Source: Winogradskya humida
GTDB lineage: Bacteria > Actinomycetota > Actinomycetes > Mycobacteriales > Micromonosporaceae
Direction of reading: 5' to 3'
Length of the DNA: 64,000 nt
Assembly: GCF_016862215.1 (NCBI RefSeq)
Contig: NZ_BOMN01000087.1
Span: 124,001-188,000 of the forward strand
Made by a program: the position numbers and the translations under genes. Positions 27,997 to 37,330 of the stretch are shown here, piece by piece. The notes under the pieces were generated by a model. It searched no databases and had not been told where the DNA came from. It saw nothing but the letters and a program-made list of their open reading frames with translations. Position 1 is the stretch's first letter. Each line of letters opens with the position of its first letter.

Positions 27997-29322
27997 ATGA
28001 GTTCTGACCTGACCCGCCGCCGATTCCTCGCGCTGACCGGTAGTGCCGGCGCGGCTGCTGCCCTGGCCGCCTGTGGTGGCACCTCCACCCCGCCCAACAC
28101 GGCCCCGGTCGGTGGCAACGGCGGCGCCAGCTACAGCGGCCCCGCGGTCACCATCCAGTTCTGGAACGGCTGGACCGGCAGCGACGGCGCCACCGCCCAG
28201 AAGATGGTCGACCAGTTCAACAAGGACAACCCGAACGTCCAGGTGAAGATGAGCGTCTTCCAGTGGACCGACTTCTTCCAGAAACTGCCGGCCGCCGTGC
28301 AGAGCGGCAACGGCCCCGACGTCGGTGCCATGCACATCGACGACCTGCCGACCCAGGTCGCGCAGGGGGTCATCGTGCCACTCGACGACGTGGCCTCCGC
28401 GCTGTCACTGAAGGACTCGGACTACGCCCCGGCGGTCTGGAACGGCGGCACCTACCAGGGCAAGCGTTACGGCATCCCGATCGACGTGCACAACCTGGGC
28501 CTGTTCTACAACAAGACGGTCATGGAGAAGAACGGCCTCGACCCGGAGAAGCCGCCGACGACCAAGGACGAGTACATGACCGCCCTGGACACGCTCAAGA
28601 GCAAGGGCATCCAGGGTACGTGGGTCTCGCCGTTCCAGTTCACCGGCGGCTTCATGTTCGAGTCGCTGCTGTGGCAGTTCGGCGGCGACGTGTTCAGCTC
28701 CGACAACGCCAGCGCGACCTGGAACGCCGACCCGGGTGTGCAGGCGCTGACCTGGATGGTCGACCTGGTCAAGAACGGCTACAGCCCGAAGAACGTGGGC
28801 CAGGACGCCGACTACATCTCGCTCAAGAACGGCAAGAACGTCTTCAACTGGCAGGGCATCTGGCAGGTCAACGAGGCCACCACGCTGAAGAACTTCGAGA
28901 TCGGCACCGCCCCGCTGCCCGTCATCGGCTCGACCGGCGGCGTGTGGGGCAACAGCCACCAGTTCGTGCTGCCGAAGAAGACGACCACCGACGCCGACAA
29001 GTCCAACGCGAGCCGGTTCTTCATCAACTGGTTCACGCAGCACTCGGCCGACTGGGCCAAGAGCGCCAAGGTGCCGGCCAAGACCTCGCAGGCGCAGAGC
29101 GCGGACTTCAAGGCGATCGCGGGCCTCAGCTCGTTCGCCGCCGACGTGCAGTTCACCCACTTCCCGCCGTCGGTGGCGGGCATCGGCGACGCGCTGACCG
29201 AGCTCTACACCGGCGTCCAGAACGCGGTGCTGCTCAAGGCGGAGCCGGCTGCGGCGCTGGGTGCGGCCGCCGACAAGGCCAACAAGATCCTGGCGTCCAA
29301 CAAGAAGAAGTACGGGGCCTGA
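27997..29322 (+). CDS. Sugar ABC transporter substrate-binding lipoprotein
   Basis: A 441-residue extracellular solute-binding protein of family 1. It has a twin-arginine signal (TRRRFLALTG) ending in the lipobox LAAC, so it is exported folded and lipid-anchored. The body has VTIQFWNGWTG near the N-terminus, as in oligosaccharide binders. It starts 11 bp after the GH51 gene and precedes two permeases. The ligand is inferred to be arabino- or arabinoxylo-oligosaccharide. Confidence 0.9.
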   Translation: MSSDLTRRRFLALTGSAGAAAALAACGGTSTPPNTAPVGGNGGASYSGPAVTIQFWNGWTGSDGATAQKMVDQFNKDNPNVQVKMSVFQWTDFFQKLPAAVQSGNGPDVGAMHIDDLPTQVAQGVIVPLDDVASALSLKDSDYAPAVWNGGTYQGKRYGIPIDVHNLGLFYNKTVMEKNGLDPEKPPTTKDEYMTALDTLKSKGIQGTWVSPFQFTGGFMFESLLWQFGGDVFSSDNASATWNADPGVQALTWMVDLVKNGYSPKNVGQDADYISLKNGKNVFNWQGIWQVNEATTLKNFEIGTAPLPVIGSTGGVWGNSHQFVLPKKTTTDADKSNASRFFINWFTQHSADWAKSAKVPAKTSQAQSADFKAIAGLSSFAADVQFTHFPPSVAGIGDALTELYTGVQNAVLLKAEPAAALGAAADKANKILASNKKKYGA

Positions 29323-29324
29323 TC

Positions 29325-30269
29325 ATGACAGTCCAGGCCCCTCCGGTACGCCCGGAGAGCCGATCCGACGCCGGGGTGCCGGGGAAACCGAGGACGATTC
29401 CCCGGCACGGGCGGCTCACGCCGTACCTCTTCCTGGCGCCCTTCGCGGTGTTGTTCATCGGTTTTGTGCTGGTCCCGGCGATCTTCGGGCTCTGGGTCAG
29501 CCTGCACGACTACAACTACCTGCTGCCCGGCCAGCCCTGGGTCGGCCTGCAGAACTACCTCGACCTGTTCACCCCGGGCAGCCGGGACAGCGGCGACTTC
29601 TGGCACAGCATGCTCGCCACCGGCATCTTCACCGTGCTCAGCGTGCCGTTCCTGATCGTCTGCCCGCTCGGGGTGGCGCTGCTGCTCAACCGGGCGTTCC
29701 GCGGGCGCTCATTCTTCCGGGCGGTGTTCTTCGCACCGTACGTGCTGGGCGTGTCCGTGGTCGGGCTGCTCTTCCGGTTCCTCCTCGACCCCAACATCGG
29801 CCTGGTCAACAGCTACCTCGGCCACGCGATCCCGTGGACGACCGACGTCCCGTGGGCGTGGATCTCACTGGTCGCCATGACCGTCTGGTGGACGCTCGGG
29901 TTCAACGCGATCATCTACCTGGCGGGCCTGCAGGAGATATCGCCCGAGCTCTACGAGGCGGCCGAGGTCGACGGGGCGTCGCGGTGGGACCAGTTCCGCA
30001 ACGTGACGCTGCCCGGGCTGCGGCCGGTGGTGGCGTTCGTGACCACGGTGACGCTGCTCGCCTCGGCGAACATGTTCGGCCAGGCGTTCCTGGTCACCAA
30101 GGGCGCCCCGGCCAACGAGACCCGCACCGCCATCATGTACATCGCCTCGACCGGCCTGGGCAGCAACCGCCAGGGCATGGCGGCCGCGATGAGCTACATC
30201 CTCGCCATCATCCTGATCGGGATCAGCGCGCTCAACCTGCGCCTGTCCCGGCGCCGGGAGGCCTCGTGA
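29325..30269 (+). CDS. Sugar ABC transporter permease (MalF-like)
   Basis: A 314-residue membrane protein with about six hydrophobic segments and the EAA loop EAAEVDGASRWDQFRNVTLPG for contact with the ATPase. ATG at 29325, two bases after the binding-protein stop. Partner of the next permease, with which its end overlaps. Confidence 0.9.
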   Translation: MTVQAPPVRPESRSDAGVPGKPRTIPRHGRLTPYLFLAPFAVLFIGFVLVPAIFGLWVSLHDYNYLLPGQPWVGLQNYLDLFTPGSRDSGDFWHSMLATGIFTVLSVPFLIVCPLGVALLLNRAFRGRSFFRAVFFAPYVLGVSVVGLLFRFLLDPNIGLVNSYLGHAIPWTTDVPWAWISLVAMTVWWTLGFNAIIYLAGLQEISPELYEAAEVDGASRWDQFRNVTLPGLRPVVAFVTTVTLLASANMFGQAFLVTKGAPANETRTAIMYIASTGLGSNRQGMAAAMSYILAIILIGISALNLRLSRRREAS

Positions 30270-31123
30270 GCACGCTGACCACCACCCGCCGCAAACCGTG
30301 GACGCCCGGCAGAGTGTTCTTCTGGCTCACCCTGGTCGTGCTCACGGTGATCTTCGTGGCACCACTGTTGTGGATGGTGTCCACCTCGTTCAAGACCAAC
30401 GAGGACGCCACCGCGCTGCCGTTGTCGTGGCTGCCGCGGCCTTTCACCACCGACGCGTACAAGACAGTGCTCACCGCCAGTTCCGCGACGCCGGTGCTGC
30501 GCTGGTTCCTCAACAGCCTGCTCGTCGCGGTGGCGAACTCCGTACTTGTCGTCACGGTCGACGCGCTGGCCGCGTACGCGCTGGCCCGGTTGCGGTTCCG
30601 TGGCCAGAAGTTCGCGTTCGGCACCGTGGTCGCGACGCTGTTCGTGCCGCCGTTCGTCTTCCTCATCCCGAACTTCCTGATCGTCAGCAAGCTGGGCTGG
30701 CTCGACTCGCTGTGGGCGCTGATCATCCCGTCTGCGGGCGGCGCGTTCGGGGTGTTCTTCCTGCGCCAGTTCTTCTCCTCGCTGCCGGTCGACCTGGAGG
30801 AGGCGGCGCTCATCGAGGGCGCCAACCAGTGGCAGATCTTCACCCGGATCGTGCTGCCGCTGGCCCGGCCCGCACTGGCCACCCTCACCGTCCTGTCGTT
30901 CCTGACGAACTGGAACGACTTCCTGTGGCCGGTCTACGTGCTGTTCAGCGCGGAGCATCAGACCCTTCCGGCCGGCCTGTCCACCCTGCAAAGCTCGGCG
31001 ACGACGAACTACCCGCTGGCCATGGCCGGTGCGGTTGTCGCCAGTGTTCCCGTACTCATCCTGTTCGTGGCCGCCCAGCGCCACGTCATCCAGAGCGTCA
31101 CGCACAGCGGTCTGAAGGGGTAA
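30266..31123 (+). CDS. Sugar ABC transporter permease (MalG-like)
   Basis: A 285-residue permease with the EAA motif EEAALIEGANQWQIFTRIVLP and six predicted helices. GTG start overlaps the upstream stop as GTGA. No ATPase follows; in actinomycetes such CUT1 systems usually share one ATPase (MsiK) encoded elsewhere. Confidence 0.9.
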   Translation: MSTLTTTRRKPWTPGRVFFWLTLVVLTVIFVAPLLWMVSTSFKTNEDATALPLSWLPRPFTTDAYKTVLTASSATPVLRWFLNSLLVAVANSVLVVTVDALAAYALARLRFRGQKFAFGTVVATLFVPPFVFLIPNFLIVSKLGWLDSLWALIIPSAGGAFGVFFLRQFFSSLPVDLEEAALIEGANQWQIFTRIVLPLARPALATLTVLSFLTNWNDFLWPVYVLFSAEHQTLPAGLSTLQSSATTNYPLAMAGAVVASVPVLILFVAAQRHVIQSVTHSGLKG

Positions 31124-31126
31124 AGA

Positions 31127-33241
31127 ATGCTCCGAGCCCTCCTGTTGATGACATCCATGCTGGTCAACCCGGTGAGTCACGGGTTCGCCGACACGTTCGC
31201 CGACCCGACCGTGATCCACGGCCAGGACGGTTACTGGTACGCCTACGGCACCTCCGACCCGCTCAAGTCGGGCGAGGGCACGGCACACCGCATCCCCATC
31301 GGCCGATCCAGCAACCTGACCGACTGGACGTACGTCGGCGACGCCCTGACCGGAACGGCCGCACCCTACGTCGCGCCCGGAGCTTCGTACTGGGCACCGG
31401 ACGTGCGATACCTCGACGGCCGGTACGTCATGTACTACGGCGTCACCGACACCACGACGTCCACCGACACCAACGACTTCGCGATCGGTGTGGCCACCTC
31501 GCCGACCCCGGCCGGCCCGTGGACCCAGCAGAGCGAACCGGTCGTCGCGCCCCGCCCGGGCGGCTCCGGCGGCTGGCTCAACACCATCGACCCGGCTGAG
31601 CTGACCGCGGCCGACGGCTCCCGGTACCTATACTTCGGCAGCTACTACGGCGGAATCTCGGTGGTGCCGCTGAGCGCGGACGGGCTGCACCCGGCAGGGT
31701 CGGCGACGCAGGTCGCGCTGGACAACAAGTACGAGGGCGCTTACGTGGTACGCCACGACGCCTACTACTACCTCTTCGCGTCGTCGTCGAACTGCTGCGC
31801 CGGCCCGGCCACCGGCTACGCGGTCTCGGTCGGGCGCTCGGCCTCGCCGCTCGGGCCGTTCACCGACGCGAACGGCATGTCGATGCTCGCCTCCCGGACC
31901 GGTGGCACCCCCGTGCTGACCCAGAACGGCAACAAGTGGGTCGGTACGGGGCACAACGGGATGGTCACCGATCTGTCCGGCCAGGATTACCTCGTCTACC
32001 ACGGGATCGATCGGAACAATCCGTATCTCGACGCCGCGTACGGGATCAACCGGCGGCCGATGCTCGTCGACCGGCTCGACTGGATCGGCGGCTGGCCGAC
32101 CGTGCGGGCCGGCGCCGGTGCGTCCGACACACCCCAGGCGGCGCCGGTCACGGCCGGGTCGCAGAACTTCAGCACGGCGCCCGGCTGGCTGCCTCGCGGT
32201 TGGAAGACCGTTGACGGGTACGCGACGGGCAGCGGAACGGTCCGGCGACAGTCGGGCGCGGGTGACGTACGCGTCGAAGCCGACCTTCGTGTTCCCGCCG
32301 ACTCGGCCCTCGGCCTGACAGCGGGCCCGGCCACGGTCACGATCGACCGCAGGGCGGGCCGGCTGATCGCCACCTCCGGTTCCCGTCGTGCGTGGGCAGC
32401 CCTGCCGTCCGGTCTCGACTTCGGCACCTGGCACAACCTGGCCGTCTCGATCCGCGGCAACCAGCTGACCGCCGAGGTCACCGAGGCCCGCCAGAGCGGC
32501 CCGATCGTCGCGGTGAGCCTGAAGGTCATGCCGGGCACCACGGCCGGATTCACCGGGCGCGGCGACGTCGACAACTTCAGCGTCCAGCGGCTCTACCGGC
32601 CGGTGACCGGGGCCGTCGCGGCGCCCAGGCTCGGCAGGGTGACCTGGTCGGACGATTTCTCCGGCCCGGCGCTGAAGGCGGGCTGGACCTGGGTGCGGCA
32701 GGACGACGCGGTCACCATCGCCGGCGGCACGCTGAACTGGCCGGTCGAGGCGGGCGACCTCAGCGGCACCGCCAACACCGCGGGCGTGCTGACCCGCACC
32801 GCACCCCGCGGCGACTACACGGTCGAGACCAAGGTGACGCTCGACGTGGGCGTCGACGACGTGCGCAACTATCAGCAGGCCGGTCTCGTGGCCTACGCCG
32901 GGGACGACGACTTCGCCCGCCTCGACACGGTGGCGATCTGGAACACCCGGCAGATCGAGTTCGGCCGCGAATTCCCGTACGCCGGTCAGCTCGCGTATGG
33001 CGGCGTCACCGTCGGCACCCCGGCCGTCACCACGTGGCTGCGGCTGGTCCACACGCTCGACCCGCGGACCGGCGAGCACCACTTCCGGTCCGAGTCCAGC
33101 ACGGACGGGCGTACATGGACGCTCGGTGGCACCTGGACCTTCCCGGCCGGCACCACCCCGAAGATCGGCCTCGACGCGCACGGCGGCGCCACCCCGGCGG
33201 TGACCGCCCGGTTCGACTACGTCCGGATCCACCAACCGTGA
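31127..33241 (+). CDS. Secreted GH43 arabinan-active enzyme with two ConA-like modules
   Basis: A 704-residue protein. After a short signal-like N-terminus comes a five-bladed GH43 propeller (about 20-340) with base Asp in TFADPTVI, modulating Asp in NTIDPAEL and acid Glu in NKYEGAYVV. Residues about 345-490 and 505-704 form two concanavalin-like sandwiches, the second resembling the C-terminal domain of GH43 xylosidase/arabinosidases. Likely an arabinanase or arabinofuranosidase. It starts 3 bp after the permease stop, preceded by AAGGGG. The signal peptide is weak, so secretion is probable but not certain. Confidence 0.83.
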   Translation: MLRALLLMTSMLVNPVSHGFADTFADPTVIHGQDGYWYAYGTSDPLKSGEGTAHRIPIGRSSNLTDWTYVGDALTGTAAPYVAPGASYWAPDVRYLDGRYVMYYGVTDTTTSTDTNDFAIGVATSPTPAGPWTQQSEPVVAPRPGGSGGWLNTIDPAELTAADGSRYLYFGSYYGGISVVPLSADGLHPAGSATQVALDNKYEGAYVVRHDAYYYLFASSSNCCAGPATGYAVSVGRSASPLGPFTDANGMSMLASRTGGTPVLTQNGNKWVGTGHNGMVTDLSGQDYLVYHGIDRNNPYLDAAYGINRRPMLVDRLDWIGGWPTVRAGAGASDTPQAAPVTAGSQNFSTAPGWLPRGWKTVDGYATGSGTVRRQSGAGDVRVEADLRVPADSALGLTAGPATVTIDRRAGRLIATSGSRRAWAALPSGLDFGTWHNLAVSIRGNQLTAEVTEARQSGPIVAVSLKVMPGTTAGFTGRGDVDNFSVQRLYRPVTGAVAAPRLGRVTWSDDFSGPALKAGWTWVRQDDAVTIAGGTLNWPVEAGDLSGTANTAGVLTRTAPRGDYTVETKVTLDVGVDDVRNYQQAGLVAYAGDDDFARLDTVAIWNTRQIEFGREFPYAGQLAYGGVTVGTPAVTTWLRLVHTLDPRTGEHHFRSESSTDGRTWTLGGTWTFPAGTTPKIGLDAHGGATPAVTARFDYVRIHQP

Positions 33242-34245
33242 TCCGCAGGCTCGCGGCGGCGGCGGTCGTCCTCGTGACGGCCGCCGCCTGCTCCTCCTCG
33301 CCCCCGCCTCCTCCTCAGGGAGAACCCGTGACTTTCAGCAACCCCGTCTACACCAGCAACTTCCCCGACCCCGGCGTTCTCCAGGTAGGGGACACCTTTT
33401 ACGCGTACGGCACCAACAGCCCGGCCGCGAACATCCCGCTGCTCACCTCGACGGACCTCGTCCACTGGACCGAGAAGGGCGACGTCCTGCCCGAGGTCGG
33501 CAAGTGGGCGAAGACCGGCGACACCTGGGCCCCCGAGGTCCTGCGCACCGACGCCGGCAAGTACGTCATGTACTACACCGCGTCCTGGACCAAGGCCTAC
33601 CGCCAGTGCATCGGCACCGCCGTCGCCGACACCCCCGACGGCCCGTTCACACCCACCGACGAACCGCTGATCTGCCAGGACGACGAGGGCGGCTCGATCG
33701 ACGCGAACCCGTTCCGCGACACCGACGGCACGCTCTACCTCTACTGGAAGAACGACGGTAACCGCGTCGGCGAGCCCACCCACCTCTACGCCCAGAAGCT
33801 GTCCGCCGACGGCCTGTCGCTGGTCGGCGAGCGAACCATCCTGCTCACCAACGACAAACCGTGGCAGGGCGCGGTGATCGAGGCCCCCGAGATGGTCCTG
33901 AACGACGGCAGGTACTACCTGTTCTACTCGGCCAACGCCTACGACTCCGACAAGTACGCCGTCGGCTACGCCACCTGCGACACCCCGGCCGGCCCCTGCC
34001 ACGACGCCCCCGAGAACCCGATCCTGAAGTCCTCGGCATCCGCGGCCGGCCCGGGCCACTGCTACCCGGTGACCCTGCCCGACGGAACGACCTGGCTGCT
34101 CTACCACGCCTGGCAACCGGTAGCGATCGGCAGCGCCACCCCCGGCCGCCAGATGTGGCTGGACCGCCTCGACTGGGTGGACGGCAAACCGGTCGTCCAC
34201 GGCCCGACCGCCGACCCCCAGCCCGCCCCGCTGGTCACCGGCTGA
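33238..34245 (+). CDS. GH43 glycosidase lipoprotein
   Basis: A 335-residue single-domain GH43 enzyme anchored as a lipoprotein (lipobox TAAAC after a hydrophobic start). Catalytic residues appear in NFPDPGVL (Asp), GSIDANPF (Asp) and AVIEAPEMV (Glu). Likely an alpha-L-arabinofuranosidase or beta-xylosidase acting on oligosaccharides at the cell surface next to the transporter. GTG start overlaps the upstream stop. Its end overlaps the end of the convergent hydrolase pseudogene by 11 bp. Confidence 0.87.
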   Translation: MIRRLAAAAVVLVTAAACSSSPPPPPQGEPVTFSNPVYTSNFPDPGVLQVGDTFYAYGTNSPAANIPLLTSTDLVHWTEKGDVLPEVGKWAKTGDTWAPEVLRTDAGKYVMYYTASWTKAYRQCIGTAVADTPDGPFTPTDEPLICQDDEGGSIDANPFRDTDGTLYLYWKNDGNRVGEPTHLYAQKLSADGLSLVGERTILLTNDKPWQGAVIEAPEMVLNDGRYYLFYSANAYDSDKYAVGYATCDTPAGPCHDAPENPILKSSASAAGPGHCYPVTLPDGTTWLLYHAWQPVAIGSATPGRQMWLDRLDWVDGKPVVHGPTADPQPAPLVTG

Positions 34246-35092
34246 CCGGGGCGGGGTCGAGAAAGCCGGTGAGGGCCTGCAGGAACCAGGCGGGATCCTC
34301 CTCGACGACGAAGTGCCCGGTCGGGGCGACGAGCCCGGTGAGTCGTGGGGCGTGGGGGAGCAGGGCCTCGGCGACGGCGGAACCGGTGCGGTCGCCGCCG
34401 CCGATCGCGAGGACCGGCATGGTCAGCGGCTGGCCCTGCAGCAGCGCGCGGTTCTCCCGGCCGTCCTCCAGCAGGTCGTGGTACTGCTAGAAGCCGCCGG
34501 CCAGCCGCTCTCTGCCCCGATAGGCGCGGGCGTAATAGGCGAGGTCCTCGTCGGAGAACGTGCCCGGGTTGCTGATGGCGGTGAACGTCGCGGTGAAGAA
34601 CTCCAGCTCGTGACCGTCGAACAGCATCTCGGGCAGGCGCGGCTGCATGAAGAACCCGAAGTGCCACATCCCGCCGTTCGCGACGTCCATGGCCTCCTCC
34701 AGCCCCAAGCCGGGGAGGAGGACATCGAGGAGGACGAGGGCCGCGACGTCGTCCGGGTGTGCGGCGGCCCAGGAGAAGGCGACCATGGCGCCGATGTCGT
34801 GGCCGACGACGACCGACGGCCCGGACAGGCCGAGATGCTGGAGTACGCCGCGCATGTCCTGCGCCTGGTTGGTCTTGCGGTAGCCGTGGTCCGCGAGCGC
34901 GCTGGCTCCGGCTCCGCGGAGATCGGGAACGACGACGGTGTACCGCTCGGCTAGCTGTCCCATGACGTGCCGCCAGGCGTGGCCGGTCTGGGGCCAGCCG
35001 TGCAGCAGGACCATCGTGGGCCCGTCCCCGCCGACGGCCACCGACAGGGTCGTGCCGTTGGTGTCGACGGTGTGCGTGGTGAATCCGGGCAC
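34235..35092 (-). pseudogene. Epoxide-hydrolase-type alpha/beta-hydrolase broken by TAG
   Basis: A 285-codon alpha/beta-hydrolase reading frame interrupted by one in-frame TAG at 34487-34489. The upstream part (201 residues) has LLHGWPQTGHAWRHV, the DLRGAGAS segment and nucleophile Asp in VVVGHDIGAMVAF; the downstream part, in the same frame, has the late His in APTGHFVVEEDP. The stop falls after RGRERLAGGF and before QYHDLLEDG, removing the catalytic His and part of the cap. Both halves keep normal high-GC third positions, so the change is recent, a sequencing error, or suppressed. Last gene of the SDR operon. Confidence 0.8.
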
Positions 35093-35101
35093 TTTGTCCT
35101 C

Positions 35102-35971
35102 CTAGGGTTTGCCGATTGCGGACAACATGTCGAAATGCTCGGGCTCCCACCCGAGTTCGCGGCGGGTGCTGACCGCCCGGAGCCGGCTGGAGGCGGCCAT
35201 GACGAGGGCGCCGAATTCGCCCCACACCGCCGTCGCCTCCGCCGGCGTGATGCTGCGGGCTTCGACACCGAGGTCGGCGGCGACCCGCTCCGCGATCCAG
35301 CGGTTGGGGACCTCCCCGGCGACGGCGTGGTAGAGCCCGCCCGGGCGGCCCTTCTCGATGGCCAGGCCAAAGAGGCGGGTCACATCTCCGATGTGGACGT
35401 GGCTGTAGGTGTTCAGGCCTGGACCCACGTAACAGGCCGCCCCGGTCGCGGCGACCGACCGGTAGATCATCGGCACGTGGCCGTGGTCGCCGGGGCCCCA
35501 GATCAGTCCGGGCCGGATGACCATCGCACGCAGGCCGGCACCGAGGACGGTGTCCTCGGCTGCCTTGCGGAACGCGGCCAGCGGCTCGACGGTGAAGGGA
35601 TCGTGCTCGGCGAAGGTGTCCTGGCTCCAGGCGCCCGCGGTGCGTTGCAGGAGGACACCGCTGCCGGAGAGGAAGATGAGCGTCTTCCCCGTCCCGGCCA
35701 TCGCGCGAGTCAGCTCCCCGACGGTTGCGGTCTCCTGCGCCGGATCGGCCTGGGCGGCATAGATCACCACGTCGGATCGCAGCGCCGCGCGCACCGTGGC
35801 GGATCGCCTGATTCCGAGGTCGCCGGATACCGGGTGGATCCCCTGGGCGGCGAGGGTGGCTGCCGCCGGCTCGGTGCGGGCGAGGCCGGTTACCCGGTGC
35901 CCGCCGTCGGCGAAGTGCCGGGCGAGGGCTCCGCCGACGAAGCCGGTGGCACCGATGACGAAGACGTTCAT
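35102..35971 (-). CDS. NAD(P)-dependent epimerase/dehydratase family protein
   Basis: A 289-residue extended SDR with the cofactor motif VIGATGFVGGALA at the N-terminus and a VIRPGLIWGPGDHG segment. The usual YxxxK pair is not evident, suggesting an atypical SDR such as an NmrA-like or reductase-type protein. It lies 10 bp after the classical SDR gene and 9 bp before the hydrolase pseudogene, in one operon. Substrate unknown. Confidence 0.8.
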   Translation of the reverse strand: MNVFVIGATGFVGGALARHFADGGHRVTGLARTEPAAATLAAQGIHPVSGDLGIRRSATVRAALRSDVVIYAAQADPAQETATVGELTRAMAGTGKTLIFLSGSGVLLQRTAGAWSQDTFAEHDPFTVEPLAAFRKAAEDTVLGAGLRAMVIRPGLIWGPGDHGHVPMIYRSVAATGAACYVGPGLNTYSHVHIGDVTRLFGLAIEKGRPGGLYHAVAGEVPNRWIAERVAADLGVEARSITPAEATAVWGEFGALVMAASSRLRAVSTRRELGWEPEHFDMLSAIGKP

Positions 35972-35981
35972 CTGCTCGTCC

Positions 35982-36728
35982 TCAGCCGGGCAGGGCGCTG
36001 CGCTCGCCGCCGTCGGCGAACAGGACGGCGCCGTTGACGTAGCTGCTGGCATCGCTGACCAGGAACGAGACGACATCGGCGATCTCGCCGGGACTGCCTG
36101 CCCGCCCGCGTGCGTTGGTCGTGTCCAGTGCCGCGATGTGGTCACCGAGCATCGCCACGGTGCCCTCGGTGCGCACCGGGCCCGGTGAGACGGCATTGAC
36201 GCGTACGCCGGAAGGGCCGAACTCCGTCGCCCAGTAGCGGACGAGCATCTCCGCTCCGGCCTTGGAGGCGCCATAGGCCGCACCGACGGCGGCGGGTTGC
36301 CGTGCCGCACTCGACCCCACCAGCACGATCGACCCGTGGCCCCGCGCGGCCATGCCCGGCGCCAGCGCCCCGACCAGCAGGAACGGTGCTCGGGTATTGA
36401 CCGCGATGTGCCGGTCGAAGCTCGCGGCGCCGGTCGCGGACGTCGGGGCGAACTCGTACAGGCCCGCGTTGCTGACCAGGATGTCCACGTCGCCGGTCTC
36501 GCGGGCCAGGCGCAGCGTGTCCTCCGCGTCGGTGAGGTCCGCGGCCACGAACCGGGCGATGCCACCCTCGGCCGTGATCTCCTTCACCGCCGCCGCGCCG
36601 CGAGCCTCGTCCCGTCCGTGCAGGACGATCCCGGCGCCCTGCCGGGCCAGGCTCAGCGCGATGGCCGAGCCGATTCCCGAGGTCGCCCCGGTCACCAGCG
36701 CCGTCCTGCCGTGCAATGCGTTGCTCAT
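35982..36728 (-). CDS. Classical short-chain dehydrogenase/reductase
   Basis: A 248-residue SDR with the nucleotide motif VTGATSGIGSAIA, the SNAG segment, catalytic Ser in LVGSSAARQ, and Tyr/Lys in AAYGASKAGAE. First gene of the three-gene minus operon and divergent from a MarR-type regulator; a TGTTCG/CGAACA dyad lies about 24 bp upstream of its start. A redox or detoxification role is likely; the substrate cannot be assigned. Confidence 0.87.
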   Translation of the reverse strand: MSNALHGRTALVTGATSGIGSAIALSLARQGAGIVLHGRDEARGAAAVKEITAEGGIARFVAADLTDAEDTLRLARETGDVDILVSNAGLYEFAPTSATGAASFDRHIAVNTRAPFLLVGALAPGMAARGHGSIVLVGSSAARQPAAVGAAYGASKAGAEMLVRYWATEFGPSGVRVNAVSPGPVRTEGTVAMLGDHIAALDTTNARGRAGSPGEIADVVSFLVSDASSYVNGAVLFADGGERSALPG

Positions 36729-36751
36729 GGGTCGTCTCACCTTCCGATAGC

Positions 36752-36772
36752 TGTTCGTCGCTTGCTCGAACA
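36752..36772. promoter_or_regulatory. Dyad TGTTCG-N9-CGAACA near the SDR start
   Basis: Six-base perfect arms around a 9-base spacer. It shares the TGTTC/GAACA half-sites with the larger dyad at 36783-36811, so both may bind the divergent MarR protein. Confidence 0.5.
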
Positions 36773-36782
36773 ACTATGCACG

Positions 36783-36811
36783 GCAGATGTTCTGCTCGCA
36801 AGAACATCTGC
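36783..36811. promoter_or_regulatory. MarR-type operator dyad
   Basis: Perfect 11-bp arms GCAGATGTTCT and AGAACATCTGC around a 7-base spacer, in the gap between the divergent SDR and MarR genes and 29 bp before the MarR start. A dyad of this length and place is typical of MarR autoregulation. Confidence 0.7.
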
Positions 36812-36839
36812 TCATTAGCTCTTGAGGTAGGCTCGCTGG

Positions 36840-37307
36840 GTGAGAGAAACCGGCTTGGCGCTGGAAACCGATCTGGGCTGGGCGATCCGCCTGGTCTCCA
36901 GCGCGTTCAGCCGCGCCGCCATCGAATCCGTCGCCGGCCTGCCCGGCGGGCCGCGCGGCTACCTTGTCCTGGTCGCCCTCGCCGGCGGCGAGCCGCCCAC
37001 GCAGCTCGCGCTGGCCAGGGAGGTCAGCCTCGACCGCACCGTGATGACCTACCTGCTGGACGACCTCGAGGCGCAGGGTCTTGTCACCCGCCGCCCCGAT
37101 CCCCGCGACCGCCGCGCCCGCCAGGTCCTCATCACCGACACCGGCCGCACCCGCCTCGACCAGGTGAGACAGGGCCTCACCGCCGCCGAGGCCCGGGTCC
37201 TCGCCGACCTCGACGAGCAGGAGGCCGGGCAGTTACGCGCCCTGCTGTCCAAGGTCGCGCAGACCGCCCAGCGAGAGTCGGGCGTTCCCGTCGAAACGGA
37301 CTGCTGA
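36840..37307 (+). CDS. MarR-family transcriptional regulator
   Basis: A 155-residue winged-helix regulator with QLALAREVSLDRTVMTYLLDDLEAQGLVTRR (recognition helix and wing) and the basic DPRDRRARQV beta-hairpin. GTG start. Divergent from the SDR-epimerase-hydrolase operon, with two related dyads between; it probably represses that operon until a ligand binds. Confidence 0.88.
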   Translation: MRETGLALETDLGWAIRLVSSAFSRAAIESVAGLPGGPRGYLVLVALAGGEPPTQLALAREVSLDRTVMTYLLDDLEAQGLVTRRPDPRDRRARQVLITDTGRTRLDQVRQGLTAAEARVLADLDEQEAGQLRALLSKVAQTAQRESGVPVETDC

Positions 37308-37330
37308 CAACTCCGGGGTGAGGTCCGGTC

